Assembly: GCF_963678635.1 (NCBI RefSeq)
Contig: NC_087063.1
Coordinates: 14,081,006 to 14,145,005, forward strand
From: Symsagittifera roscoffensis
Lineage: Eukaryota; Xenacoelomorpha; Acoela; Convolutidae
Reading direction: 5' to 3'
Length of the DNA stretch: 64,000 nt
Position 1 is the stretch's first letter. Every line of letters starts with the position of its first letter. The position numbers and the translations under genes were made by a program. Below the pieces are notes generated by a model. That model saw only the letters and a list, made by a program, of their open reading frames with translations. It ran no database searches and had not been told where the DNA came from. This document shows, in pieces, positions 53,415 through 64,000 of this stretch.

Positions 53415-56084
53415 TCCGGAAGGGTCTCGGGACGGAAACTTTTATTAACTCACATAAACTTTTAGCATCCTGTCATGTCCTGACTTGAATTTAACTGATA
53501 TTTTGATTAGTTTTGACAAGGATGAGGTGCTAGGAGTTGGGGGAAAGGGTTGATCCATCTTCGATGGAGATGATGATTTTTATCTACTGAACAAAAACAA
53601 TAGTAATATAATAAGTAGTAGCCCTGTTTTTAGGAGTGACCTCGTGGTCTGGGGATACAGAGACCCAGCCATGAGCTCACTATTTTTGCATGTAATTCAG
53701 TTAATTTGAGCGTTCTGGTCGAAGCCGGAGAACAGTATCGTTTTTGTCGACCCGATGTAAGAAAGACCACCGAAAAGTACTGGCTTGGTAGAGACGGTGA
53801 AAAACATGCAAAGCTCTGTTTAGACGCTGGCCAGTCGTCTTAAGACTTAGTTTTGTTATCCGTCGATATGTATCTTCCGGGCGAATGTTACATGTATGTT
53901 TTTATGGCGCTCCTGGGTGTTATTCTTTCGTAACATCATGACCGGCGGAACCGTTAACGAGCACTCCGCGCCGAGCGGATGCTCACATTAATGCTCTTAA
54001 TAGGCCTAAACTGCCGGGGCGGAAGGGTAGTTCGGAACGCGGAAGCCTTCCGGATTGCCGTGAATAGTTTTTTAACCTAGTTAAGACCGAAAATTCATGA
54101 ACCAGGAAGGGTGGGGGGAATCGCGAACCCCTCGTCCCCTGAGTGGTTTGTGACCAAAAACATTTAAAGATATAAGTAAAACCAAACAAAAAGTAGTATA
54201 GTACCCAAGAAAAACAAAAAACATAAAAAATTACCGAAAAAACCAAAAACAGTAAAAAAGTAGAAAATCAGTAGAAATCATCCCCCCAGACAAGATGTGA
54301 TTCAACCCCCCCGTTTGTTGTTGATAGATATATTGTTGTTACAGGCATTTATATCAGTCAGGATCGTTACGATCAATTTTGAGGCCCGTTTGTGAGGCTT
54401 GTACTGTAGGGTTATTTGAGCATTTAAGCACGTTAATGTTAAATTGCGCTCAATCCGGAAGGGTCAGCTGATTTGCGCTCAATTCGGAAGGGTCTTGGGT
54501 GAAGACCGATCCGGCAAGCAGTTCAAGGAGCAACAAGAAGGGGCTCAACGGCAACAACAATCGACTGTTGGGTATCGTTAACAAGTTTTGTATCCCTTTT
54601 GGTACAAAAAGTAAGATAGTAATCTGTGGGGGGCTCGACAGTGCTGCACTGTAGTGACCCTTCACCGAACTGCGAATATCCGAGTTAAGCACCTTAATTC
54701 GGATAATAAACAGACCCGGAGGGGTATAGTATTGCTAATATTATTATTCATATAGCCTATATTAATAGTCATATATCGTTTTTCAGTGGAAAACAACGAA
54801 AACAGACCGGTTTTTAGGGTCAAAATAGCGATATTTTGATCCCCCCACAAGTCGCGATTTTTGAGATATCGGTATTTTTTGAAACGGAAAAAAGCGCTAA
54901 GTTAGTGTGTTACATCGTAACTGCACTACTGTAATAAGTAGAACCGGTTAACTTTAGTTCGGAAGTGGTTGGAACTAGTTTGGTACAAAAAATCAAATTT
55001 TCCCATTTTTTGATAGTAAGAAACACTATAAAATCAGAAAATTTTTTGAAATCTTTGAGTTAGGACAGTAAAAACAGTTGATCGGACAACGTCCACTGGT
55101 GAATCTACGAGTTTTAAAACCCGCTACCCGAAAGCTTTCCGGGTTGCAGAGAAATCGAACATAACGTGTTTGATTTGGTGGATTCATCAATCCGGAGGGG
55201 TCCAGGTAGCATAGTTTTTCGCAAAATTTTTCTACAAAAGCGTTTTAGATCGGGTCTTTTGCATTGAACTAGAAGAGTATAGGCCTTCTGAGCTCAGATC
55301 AATAATTTTTAGGTCGAAAGGACCAGATTTGCGGAAAAAGTTAGGCGGAACCTATAAGAGAGAAAATTTTTGAGTTTGGAAGAAAGACGTTTTAGTTAAT
55401 AACTTTGGAACTACTGAGCATATTGAGTTGATCTTGGTACCATTAGATCAGAAATTAGCTGAACTTACTAGTAGGAAAGAGAATTACTCGAAAAAGCGAG
55501 CGAGAAAATTTTTTGAGATTGTTTTTAGCAAATTACACAAATCCGGAGGGGTACACCCTTCACGTTTTATAATTTTTTCTGAAAAACCCTTAAACCCCTA
55601 CCAAAAGTTGATAGCGATTGAACTAAGTAACTTAGGACAGTTCTAGACAAAAAGGGAGGGCTGAAGGCACAAGACAACCATAATAGAGTCGAAATTAAGC
55701 AAGTGATAAGACCCTTCACCGTTAGTGTGAATTGTCAAATAAGTGCCTTAACTTTAATCCAGAGGGTCTAGGAAAGGACCCCATACCCTTCCCAGTTAAT
55801 TCAAACAGCATAAAAGCAACGCAGAACGTATCCGGAGGGGTATAAGCTGAAATTAAGAAAACTACGAAAAGCTACTTTGACAGAGCTAAGGGCTCCCAAT
55901 CCGGAGGGGTCGAAATTTTTCAAAATCAGAGGGGTCCGAATCCGGAGGGGTCTTATAGTTGCTAATTCGGAGGGGTCCAAATCCGGAGGGGTCTACTATT
56001 AACTAACTCGGAGGGGTCCCAATCCGGAGGGGTCTATATTCTGACAGTCCGGAAGGGTCCTATTCGTGCCAATCCGGAGGGGTA
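53415..56084 (+). repeat. Array of TCCGGAGGGGTC-like motifs in the retroelement leader
   Basis: About 15 copies of a 12-mer (TCCGGARGGGTC with small variations). They are sparse from 53415 to 55850, then dense: 55900, 55926, 55941, 55966, 55982, 56008, 56023, 56048 and 56073, at irregular 15-26 nt spacing. Inverted relatives (CCTTCCGGATT) occur at about 53359 and 54047. No ORF crosses the dense part. Candidate protein- or RNA-binding array. Confidence 0.85.
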
Positions 56085-56860
56085 TTATTTTATTAAGGAC
56101 TTAGGTAAACGAAAGAAAGACTAAAAAGCGAGAGTTATTAGGTGATTAATACACAAGCTAGGTATCAGTGACTGCACTGGTAACTTGCCTTTCAAAAAGA
56201 ACAAGACTAATACAAAACAGGTCCGAACTCGGATATTCGCGACACTAAGTCTAAATTAAAAAGAGCGTGACTCATTGGTGTGGATTGAAACATAATACGT
56301 TTTTGGGAAAAGTGACTGCCCTGAGGATTTTAGTAGGTCTAGCTCGGGCAGTCCGAAGGCAGATAGGTAACACAATACTCGGTGGGTGCAATAGACGCCC
56401 ACTTGAGCGAATAACTGCCTTCAAAGTTTTGTCTGTTTGGTGCAGCACCAAGCAGGGAAAGCTTTTTCTTTAAAAGACAGGTTCGACTATTGTACTGCGA
56501 CCAACTAAGAGTACAAGATACATACGTTTTTTTATATATACATTCATATTGTGTCAATATATATTTTTTGTTTTTGATTTTAAATCAACCTAAACTGTGC
56601 TTGATTGGGTAGTGACTACACTATCTTTTAAATTGACTGATAACATCATATTGTGCTAGTTTCCAGATCTTTGGACCGATAATCGGCTAGTGTGAATAAA
56701 TTTTATATAAACTGTACTCTGACAACATACAGGGATTCGTGGTCACTATTTAATAGAATCTGGTGAAATTTATTGTGTTGTGTCATTATTATTGTTAATA
56801 AAACTATAAGGTCTCTAGCAATTGAGTCAAGAGTAGGCATAGGAAAGTGACAAATAAAGA
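56085..56860 (+). other. Leader between motif array and gag ATG
   Basis: Structured, non-coding. TTGGTGC-A-GCACCAA at 56437-56451 is a perfect 7-bp palindrome and starts a TGG-initiated segment that might be a primer site. A TATATA-rich stretch lies at 56531-56570, and TTTATATAAAC at about 56700. A TAA lies two codons before the gag ATG. Confidence 0.5.
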
Positions 56861-59800
56861 ATGAGTTTAGACAAGTCAAGGATACCAAAACGAGGTAATA
56901 GCTCTAGGAAATTCATACCTGAAAAGCAAAGAAAAACGATGACCGATCCTTTTGTGGATTGGATCAAGCGAACCCGGTCCGATAAAGAGGGGACGGTTTC
57001 AGGCAGAATGGTTGAAACGAGAAGTCAAAAGACCTCAGAAGAGCGAAGAGAACTGTTAGAAGTGGAGGTCAATACGGACCATACCATGAACGACAACCAG
57101 GGAGTAAATGGACTGGAAGGGAGAGGCAGAAGGCTGGCGAGTGAATCTACTCCGGTAGAACAAGGCCATGATTTTTCCACTTCCACCGGGACGTTGGATC
57201 GAGAGGAGATGTCGGAACTGTCCGACATCTCAACTGAAGTAACGGCAACTAGAAGATCTCAGACAGACAACACTATGATGGCAAGCGGAACTGGAAGACA
57301 AACAACCTCATCATCGTTCTCAGAAAGAATGAAGAACACCTTCGGAAACATCTTTCCATTCAGCATGGGAGGAGGAGCAGGAAACGATGGGGAGTCCCAG
57401 GAGGAAGAGGATGAAGAGGAGCAAGGGGACTTTGGATCTCAAGTCAGTCTCAATAGTTCGATCCAGGAGAGTGAGGCACACGTCGGAAGAGAGACTGGAA
57501 CCATGGATAAATTTGGTGTAGTGAAAACGATAAGCAAAGAGGCAAACACACCGGGCCAGTCCAAGGACTTCGCGATTAGGACAAGTTCGGAGCCACAACC
57601 TGAAGAGAATAGAACCAGAGGGCTTGGCAACGCGTTAGCGGATCCTGAAATAGATAATGATAAAACGTCAAGACAGAGAGTCAAGGCCCGGATCTCTACC
57701 AGCACGAAGCTACCTGGGACCGACAGAGTTACACCACCACTAGTGACCCCACTCATGGATAACGGGGCAGCACTAGAGGAAGCCTTAAACAACATAGTGG
57801 GCAGTTTAGGAGAACAAAATGAACAGATGTCGATAAGGATGAGTGAACTGGAAAGAGCAGTTCACATTGAAAGAGAAAGTCTGCGGGAAGAAATAAACCG
57901 CAACAGACAAGAAGTTGGCAGAAGCGAAAAACGCTTGAAAGAAAGAACGGACGAACATATGACGAGGAACTTGTCGCGAATGACAAGAGAGGCGGAACAG
58001 AGGGAGTTACGCTTAAGAGCCGACATGGAGAAGTTAAGAATTCAGCAAGAGCAGTCTCTTGGGTCTCTTGACACAAAGATAGACGCGATGATGGAGAGGC
58101 GAACGCAGGCTATCATGGATAGGTTGGACGGGCTACTAAGCAGCAAGAGTGGACCAAAAGAAGGAGAGCCGAACTCGGGAGGTCCCAGCAGGGAACCGAG
58201 GGTGAACTTCAATGAACATCAAAGGAGGAAGACAAATGGATCCACTAGAGGCAGGGGCAGTTCATCAGGCTATGCCACAAGGGGTAATACAGCATGGGGC
58301 CCGAACGGTAGAGCAAGTTCAACGGGGAACAGACAAACCTCGAACGAACGACCAACGCAAAGCACACATGCGACCGGGAGAAGCGATTCTGGCAACATGG
58401 GGCATACAAGCCCGAGGAGGAGTCACATGGGCCAAGCGGGAAACGCTCATGGTGATTCGGATTGCAGGGATGCACCGCACACAGAGCCTTCGACAAGGTG
58501 TGAGGACACTCAGGCGGGACACTCAAGGGATGCTACGGCAATGGCCACAGCATTTGAACCCCTGAACAGGTCTTTGGAGACATTCCTGACGCGGTTATCT
58601 AGAACCAATGAACGCAGTGAAAAGTCCAGAAGAGTCTTTAAGAAGCCAAGATGCTACAAGGACGAATCTGATGGCTGTATTGATACCTGGATAGAGGTAA
58701 TGAAGCTGCATTTCGAGGAAGAGGACTTGTCGGAGAGACAGGAATGCAGCGCGCTCACCAGCAACTTAGAAGGGACAGCCCTGAACTGTGTCATGGCTAA
58801 GAAACAGTATCAACGTGACACTGCTGAGAAAATCTTCGAAATCTTGTTAAACCGTTTCGGATCAGGGGTGCAGGGGCACCAGGCGATGATGCGCTTCGAG
58901 AAACGGAGGCAACGAGAAGATGAAACAATAGACAAGTTTCTCGATGATTTGGAAATGCTGAGAAGACGCAGCCAACCGGATGAGTCAAACCGAAGGATGA
59001 ACCTGGCCGTAGCCTCAAAATTCATCGATGGTGTGAAAAATGATGAACTTCGTACGATGCTAGCAACGCATTACACACCACTATCAACTAATGCGCCAAC
59101 ACCGGAGGAGTTGAGACTCAAATCAAAAGAGTATCTTTTGTTGAAACCTCCTTCGAGATCTGGATATTACAAGAACAATTATGGCAATTTTAACAACGGA
59201 CCAGCTAACCAAGGGAACAATTGGTACAAACCGAGGGATGATATGGACAAGAGACGTTCTTGTGCTAATTGCAGTTCAACAGACCATCATGTGTCAGCAT
59301 GCCCTGCTTACAAACAAGGCATGAAAGCAATAGGCTTTAGCCTCGAGGACGAAGATGCGTCAGAGTTGGATCATGAGGATTTCATGAGAGGAGTAATTGC
59401 GAAATTTGGCCCGAGGTGTTTCTTTTGTAACTTGGAAGGTCATTTTAAATCAGATTGTCCGCAATTCTGGGATGCAGTGGCAGACATCAAGCATCCAAGG
59501 CATGAGGAAGCTTTGTCAGGAGTGAAAGCAAGCAAGGCTCGACTTTTGAGCGAAGCAGAGGCACGCAGGAAGGACAAACCTCAAGAGCTGGCGGCAAAGA
59601 AAATGCAAGCAGTAACAGAAGAGGCACGTGTACCGGAACCAGCAACTGCGGCCGATGACTTCAAGATCGATTATAAGGCAGCCGCAAAGGATGCTTTAAA
59701 TAGAGTAAAGCAGGAATTGGTGACGAAAGAGATCGAACAAAAAGTGAAACTTGAACTGGAAAATGAAAAGCTTCAGGAGCAACTGAATACCTTCGAGGCA

Positions 59801-62800
59801 ACGGAGTTCGAAGAGACGAAAACACCAAGCAGTTTAGATATGAAACTTAAAGTGATCTCCGGTAAGAGGTTCGGCATGGCGCCGCAGGGAAAGAAGATAC
59901 AGTCGATAATCTCAGTGGCTGGACACCAGGTAATAAGAAATTTGAGTGAACCATCAGAGTTCACTTTAATGCATTTGGACACATATGCAGATTATCTGAG
60001 GCAGGTGGAGCCACGCACTGAGTCGAGAGCTGTGCGAGCACTACTAACGACGGGTGGCCCTCGCATGAAGAAACTTCATGGACGCTACTTGGAGGTCTAT
60101 GGGCCGTATCAAATAATACTGAACGTGGATGGAATCAGCATCTACACCAGGACTTACATAACAACAGATGATGACCAAATGGGGCAGATCTATTTGGGTG
60201 AAGAGGAACTCAAAGTCCGCAGGATAGGCCATGACGCCATGATGGAACAAGACGCGGTACATATTGGATATGAAGCAGATGTGACAGCACACCTGCTTGA
60301 CACCAACGGAACAAAAATCGGAGTCACAGGGCTTCTGGACACAGGCGCGGTGGTGAGTGTGATGCCGATAAAAACCTGGGAGAAAATGGGCTTCACGCGG
60401 GAAGATCTGATTCCTACGAATCTCCGACTAGCCGCTGCAAATCGAGGAGCTATCTACGTAGCTGGAAGAACACCGGTGACGGTCCTTCACATGGGAGGAC
60501 GGAACTTTTGGATGAACTTCCTGGTGGTAGAGAATCTGGACGACGCCGACCAATTCATCTTGGGCAGAGATTTTGTCAGGAATTTTGACGTGATGATTGA
60601 CTTGAACAACGGTCTAATACGGATTAGAAACCCGGACCGAAAGTATGTTAAGAGACCAATTAATAGGATAATAACAGACGAGAATAAGGTACCAGTTTTT
60701 TTGGACAGAAAAGTAAAATTACAACCAGGACAAGCTGTAGTAGCGATTTTTAGAATGAGAAATTTAAATTCGTTAAGTGATAGTAAACAGGTTTGCTTAG
60801 TACCGAATCCAAATAGTCAGAGTTCGGTGATTTTAGGCCGGAGCTTCTCGGTAACGCGAAACGGACTGTGTGTCAGTGTGTTGTTGAACACACTGGACAC
60901 CACGGTTTCAATCCAGCGTGGAAAGAAGCTTGGTTACGCATTGCCGATGAGGACCGACTATGAAGAGACACAAAACTTGAAGAAATATAGTGTGAAAGAC
61001 TGTCCTTATCATGCCAATAAAGATAAAATTTTAAAGAGGATTGATGAATTAAAATCTATTCGTAAATTGTTTTCAATGAAATCCGAAACGGACGACGGCT
61101 TATCAAGCTGCTCGAATTTTCCGGAACGCCCCTCGTCATATGAACTAGATTCTGACAAACCGGTTTTGCCAGAAATAGAACATTTAAAAGGAAAAATAGG
61201 TGAGGGAGATCTTGAAAAATTGCGGGACCTCCTAGATCGGAACGCCGAAGTATTTTCAAAACATAAGGCGGACATCGGTTGCTGTAATTTCGTCGAACAC
61301 GAAATCGAACTAGAAGAGGGCGCCGTTCCCCATAGGGAAGGCGCAAGGCGAATGACGCCACATAAATCGGAAGCGTGCCGAGCGGAAATAGAAATGTTGC
61401 TTGAATACGACATGATAGAACCCTCGAAATCACCATGGGCTTGCGGAGTAGTAATGGCGAAAAAGAAAGGGGGGCAGCTTAGATTTTGTTGCGACTTTCG
61501 TTACTTGAACGCGGTAACGATTAAAGATGCGTACCCGATACCGCGAATAGACGAGAGCCTATCCAAACTTGGTGATGCAAAGTTCTTCACCACATTGGAC
61601 TTGGGTTCTGCCTTCTGGCAGGTTCCTCTGCGAAAGAAGGACAGGGAGAAAACCGGATTCGCGTGCGAATTGGGGTTGTACCAGTGGAAGAGGATGCCCT
61701 TCGGCTTGTGCAATGCAACAGCAACCTTTCAAAGGCTGATGGCTCAGGCTTTGACAGGAGTGACCAAAAAGTACGGGAATCTCTTGATGTGCTACGTGGA
61801 TGACGTAGTCATAGCGACACCAACCCTGGAGGATCACATTGATCGACTCGATGAGGTCTTCGGATGTATGAAAAGAGCAGGCTTGAAATGCAAACCATCG
61901 AAATGTGAAATCCTTAGGGATTCGATCAAGTACCTGGGAAGAATGGTGGACCGGCATGGTGTGAGGCCAGATCCAGAAGCAGTAGAGGCTGTGCTGACAT
62001 GGAAAGCTCCTAGAACGGACACACAGCTCATGAGCTTCCTAGGGTTTGCCAATTACTACCGAGAATTCATAAAAGGATACGCGGACAAGGTGTACCCGAT
62101 GCAGAAGCTGATGCGCAACAAAGGGAAAAAGTTCGAATGGAACGATGAGGCACAAGTTGCTTTCGAGAACATAAAGCGGGAACTGTGCGAAGCGCCAGTG
62201 CTGGGCATGCCTACAGAAAAGGGCATGTATGTTCTTGACACAGACGCATCGGTGGTGGCCATCTCAGGAATATTGCATCAAGAGCAAGAATGGAACGGAA
62301 GAACAGTCCTCCGTCCCATTGCATACGGCAGCAAAGTCTTGAGTGACACAGAGATGAAATATGGCGCACCAAAAGCAGAAATGTTTGCAGTAGTTACCTT
62401 CGTGGAGAAGTACCGTGCATACTTGGGGAGCGCTCCTTTCAAGTTACGCGTGGACAACAGAGCGTTATCCTGGTTGAAGACCTACTCGATGGATCAGAGT
62501 TATATTGGTAGATGGATAGTAAGACTGGATGGCTACCATATGATAATCGAACACAGGATGCGTGATAAACATCAGAATGCTGACAGTCTCAGCAAGAAAA
62601 CTGAGTTCTATGAAAGATTGGAGCAAAAGCAGGCCAATCAGGCGGAAGTAAAGGAGGGATTCTCGTTTCTGGACAAAGAAACTTATGAAGCGCTTCCCTT
62701 AACGAGATGGTTGGATAAGTCTGGACATCCAATTCCGGGGCATCCTGAGTTACCTGTAGAGAAAGCAGCCGAGATAAAGATCCTGTCAAGGGAGGACCCG

Positions 62801-64000
62801 GTCCCCTTGGATTTGTTGCTGCGCTCGAACCTGGTCCAGCAAGAACTCTCTCGCATGAATATAAACAGCCTCTCATTATTGGATAAAACGGTGCAAGTCA
62901 CACCACAAGTGATGCGGATACTGGGTGGATTGTTAGAAAGAGAAGTGACCAGAGATGACCCCGAGTGGACAGCAGCAGTGGCATCGCTAACAGTCAGTGA
63001 GAAAGTGAAGATCATGCCGTCCAGACAACAGCACGAAGAGAACAAGAGGGATTGTAGGACAATAGTTCAGCAACTAGTATCCTCAATACCCCAGGAGATT
63101 TTAACCAGTACTTCTTACGGACAGAAAGGACGGGAGAGCGGCAAGCAAAAGAAAACTGTCACCTTTGTAGACCGGGAAAAAGAGGGTGAAGAGGTAGAAC
63201 AAAATCTGCTGCAAGACTATTTGTCCGGGGAGAAGGATGAGGAGAAAAACCAGCGATCACAAGATCAACACCCGGGACAAGGAAATTTGTCCGGGGAGTC
63301 CGAGATAGACGAGAAAATTCCTGAGGAGAAACAGGACCTAGAGAACAAAGTTTTGTCCGGGGAGTTCAGATGGATGCGAAGGAAATACGGACATGATCTG
63401 GAGGAGCGTGCAGTCTCCAGCACAACACCTTCGACGGATGATAAGTCAGAAAGCTCGAGAATGAACACCTATTCAGACAGGGATTCGACCTCGGGATCAG
63501 AACTGTCAGAACTGGCGATACACACGCTACTAGTGGAAACTCGGGCGAGAAACCTGGACAGAGAGGTGTACCAGGATCCTGACAGTGATCGCTACCTAAT
63601 ACCAAGCGAAAGAGTCTTTGACAACGCAGCGGATGACTTAGAAACGATAGCGGTATCGAAACGTTCGATAAGCCTGTTGCCGCAGAAAGAGGTAGTCAGG
63701 ACTGATCTTCAGCCGTTTCAACAAGAAACACAACCGTTGGCGAAGATTTGGTGCGTTAAGATGGAAGAAGACACACATCAGCCCAACGAGCTGAACAGTC
63801 AGATGAGAGTCATGAAGACGTACTTGAAGGCGAGATACAGACTCTCGGACCTTCTAAGGGCGCAGAGAAATGATCGCATGACAAGCAACCTAAAAAGGTG
63901 GATAGAAAACGGTGCACCTGACAAAGGTGACCTGGAAGAAGACAGCTATAGGATCCTGAGACAATACTTCATGCAGAAGGAGGGGAGATTATATCTGAAC
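56861..64000 (+). CDS. Gag-Pol polyprotein, 2,380 codons open to the window edge
   Basis: A single frame from the first ATG after an in-frame stop, with no stop in the window. Charged N-terminal region; predicted coiled coil at about residues 307-425; capsid-like region about 590-760; CCHC knuckles CANCSSTDHHVSAC (801) and CFFCNLEGHFKSDC (853); retropepsin LLDTGAVVSV with Asp1160; RT with YVDDV at 1645-1649; RNase H starting DTDAS at 1793. About 350 residues of charged, repeat-bearing linker follow, and the last residues (LRQYFMQKEGRLYLN) look like the start of the integrase zinc-binding region. Protease, RT and RNase H motifs are intact, so the element may be recent. Gag and Pol are one frame with no readthrough signal. 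Confidence 0.95.
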   Translation, partial: MSLDKSRIPKRGNSSRKFIPEKQRKTMTDPFVDWIKRTRSDKEGTVSGRMVETRSQKTSEERRELLEVEVNTDHTMNDNQGVNGLEGRGRRLASESTPVEQGHDFSTSTGTLDREEMSELSDISTEVTATRRSQTDNTMMASGTGRQTTSSSFSERMKNTFGNIFPFSMGGGAGNDGESQEEEDEEEQGDFGSQVSLNSSIQESEAHVGRETGTMDKFGVVKTISKEANTPGQSKDFAIRTSSEPQPEENRTRGLGNALADPEIDNDKTSRQRVKARISTSTKLPGTDRVTPPLVTPLMDNGAALEEALNNIVGSLGEQNEQMSIRMSELERAVHIERESLREEINRNRQEVGRSEKRLKERTDEHMTRNLSRMTREAEQRELRLRADMEKLRIQQEQSLGSLDTKIDAMMERRTQAIMDRLDGLLSSKSGPKEGEPNSGGPSREPRVNFNEHQRRKTNGSTRGRGSSSGYATRGNTAWGPNGRASSTGNRQTSNERPTQSTHATGRSDSGNMGHTSPRRSHMGQAGNAHGDSDCRDAPHTEPSTRCEDTQAGHSRDATAMATAFEPLNRSLETFLTRLSRTNERSEKSRRVFKKPRCYKDESDGCIDTWIEVMKLHFEEEDLSERQECSALTSNLEGTALNCVMAKKQYQRDTAEKIFEILLNRFGSGVQGHQAMMRFEKRRQREDETIDKFLDDLEMLRRRSQPDESNRRMNLAVASKFIDGVKNDELRTMLATHYTPLSTNAPTPEELRLKSKEYLLLKPPSRSGYYKNNYGNFNNGPANQGNNWYKPRDDMDKRRSCANCSSTDHHVSACPAYKQGMKAIGFSLEDEDASELDHEDFMRGVIAKFGPRCFFCNLEGHFKSDCPQFWDAVADIKHPRHEEALSGVKASKARLLSEAEARRKDKPQELAAKKMQAVTEEARVPEPATAADDFKIDYKAAAKDALNRVKQELVTKEIEQKVKLELENEKLQEQLNTFEATEFEETKTPSSLDMKLKVISGKRFGMAPQGKKIQSIISVAGHQVIRNLSEPSEFTLMHLDTYADYLRQVEPRTESRAVRALLTTGGPRMKKLHGRYLEVYGPYQIILNVDGISIYTRTYITTDDDQMGQIYLGEEELKVRRIGHDAMMEQDAVHIGYEADVTAHLLDTNGTKIGVTGLLDTGAVVSVMPIKTWEKMGFTREDLIPTNLRLAAANRGAIYVAGRTPVTVLHMGGRNFWMNFLVVENLDDADQFILGRDFVRNFDVMIDLNNGLIRIRNPDRKYVKRPINRIITDENKVPVFLDRKVKLQPGQAVVAIFRMRNLNSLSDSKQVCLVPNPNSQSSVILGRSFSVTRNGLCVSVLLNTLDTTVSIQRGKKLGYALPMRTDYEETQNLKKYSVKDCPYHANKDKILKRIDELKSIRKLFSMKSETDDGLSSCSNFPERPSSYELDSDKPVLPEIEHLKGKIGEGDLEKLRDLLDRNAEVFSKHKADIGCCNFVEHEIELEEGAVPHREGARRMTPHKSEACRAEIEMLLEYDMIEPSKSPWACGVVMAKKKGGQLRFCCDFRYLNAVTIKDAYPIPRIDESLSKLGDAKFFTTLDLGSAFWQVPLRKKDREKTGFACELGLYQWKRMPFGLCNATATFQRLMAQALTGVTKKYGNLLMCYVDDVVIATPTLEDHIDRLDEVFGCMKRAGLKCKPSKCEILRDSIKYLGRMVDRHGVRPDPEAVEAVLTWKAPRTDTQLMSFLGFANYYREFIKGYADKVYPMQKLMRNKGKKFEWNDEAQVAFENIKRELCEAPVLGMPTEKGMYVLDTDASVVAISGILHQEQEWNGRTVLRPIAYGSKVLSDTEMKYGAPKAEMFAVVTFVEKYRAYLGSAPFKLRVDNRALSWLKTYSMDQSYIGRWIVRLDGYHMIIEHRMRDKHQNADSLSKKTEFYERLEQKQANQAEVKEGFSFLDKETYEALPLTRWLDKSGHPIPGHPELPVEKAAEIKILSREDPVPLDLLLRSNLVQQELSRMNINSLSLLDKTVQVTPQVMRILGGLLEREVTRDDPEWTAAVASLTVSEKVKIMPSRQQHEENKRDCRTIVQQLVSSIPQEILTSTSYGQKGRESGKQKKTVTFVDREKEGEEVEQNLLQDYLSGEKDEEKNQRSQDQHPGQGNLSGESEIDEKIPEEKQDLENKVLSGEFRWMRRKYGHDLEERAVSSTTPSTDDKSESSRMNTYSDRDSTSGSELSELAIHTLLVETRARNLDREVYQDPDSDRYLIPSERVFDNAADDLETIAVSKRSISLLPQKEVVRTDLQPFQQETQPLAKIWCVKMEEDTHQPNELNSQMRVMKTYLKARYRLSDLLRAQRNDRMTSNLKRWIENGAPDKGDLEEDSYRILRQYFMQKEGRLYLN
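62640..63800 (+). other. Extra segment between RNase H and integrase of the second retroelement
   Basis: Roughly 350-390 codons with no recognised fold, rich in Glu, Lys, Ser and Arg. The tetrapeptide LSGE occurs three times (codons at about 63221, 63287, 63353), each encoded by TTGTCCGGGGAG. In most Ty3-type elements only a short linker separates these domains. Confidence 0.75.

Larger units (their letters stand above)
53340..64000 (+). mobile_element. Second Ty3-type retroelement, 5' part, runs off the right edge
   Basis: Comprises an untranslated region of at least 3.5 kb (probably 5' LTR plus leader) and a Gag-Pol frame. The left boundary is uncertain, somewhere between about 52.6 and 53.4 kb, because the 3' LTR needed to define it lies outside the window. 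Base composition is more G-rich than the surroundings. It lies head to head with BRPF, upstream of its first exon. Confidence 0.85.

Noticed and set aside
55900-56084. CRISPR-like array
   Set aside because: Repeats are only 12 bp with irregular 3-14 nt spacers, in animal DNA inside a retroelement leader.
56438-56457. TGGTGCAGCACCAAGCAGGG as primer binding site of the second retroelement
   Set aside because: It begins with TGG but is part of a palindrome and is not preceded by a CA terminus; the LTR end is undefined, so not called.
57025-61957. Many minus-strand ORFs antisense to the second retroelement
   Set aside because: They are shadows of one long plus-strand Gag-Pol frame.

Overview
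The window is AT-rich metazoan nuclear DNA. It has spliced genes with GT-AG introns, introns packed with small transposons, and two large Ty3-type retroelements. The only host gene I recognise is a BRPF (peregrin-family) chromatin gene on the minus strand. The species cannot be fixed from sequence alone. Long introns filled with tRNA-derived and inverted-repeat elements, beside an env-bearing Ty3 element, would suit a large-genome tunicate or another marine invertebrate, but that is only a guess.

Layout. BRPF runs leftward from an ATG at 52478 to at least 11325, through 13 coding exons whose phases all agree; the first exon also contains a possible 84-bp intron. In order it encodes an N-terminal C2H2 finger, an Epl1-like segment, PHD-knuckle-ePHD, a basic helical segment, a bromodomain, and the first half of a PWWP domain. 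The rest of the PWWP was not located and lies left of 11325, possibly outside the window. A 1.7-kb exon at 38956-40692 ends in a stop and is phase-compatible with the PHD exons. It looks like an alternative last exon that would give a BRPF lacking bromodomain and PWWP.

The 19.8-kb intron between 42279 and 22452 holds a 12.29-kb LTR retroelement on the minus strand, in the same sense as BRPF. By eye its two 410-bp LTRs are identical, and it is flanked by a 4-bp duplication. It is nested inside an older fold-back element. It encodes a basic ORF, a Gag-protease-RT polyprotein, an env-like C-terminal reading frame and a further accessory ORF broken by one in-frame TAG. The end of RT, RNase H and integrase are missing, so it looks young but non-autonomous.

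The right end (about 53-64 kb, plus strand) is the 5' part of a second Ty3-type element. It has a long leader with about 15 copies of a TCCGGAGGGGTC-like motif, followed by an uninterrupted 2,380-codon Gag-Pol frame that leaves the window at the start of integrase.

Small elements fill the BRPF introns. They include an internally deleted hAT transposon with a perfect 8-bp target duplication, about a dozen copies of a roughly 460-bp inverted-repeat element that all point the same way, tRNA-derived Pol III-type cassettes, and a recurrent hairpin motif. Coordinates of diverged repeats are approximate, because they were set by eye.
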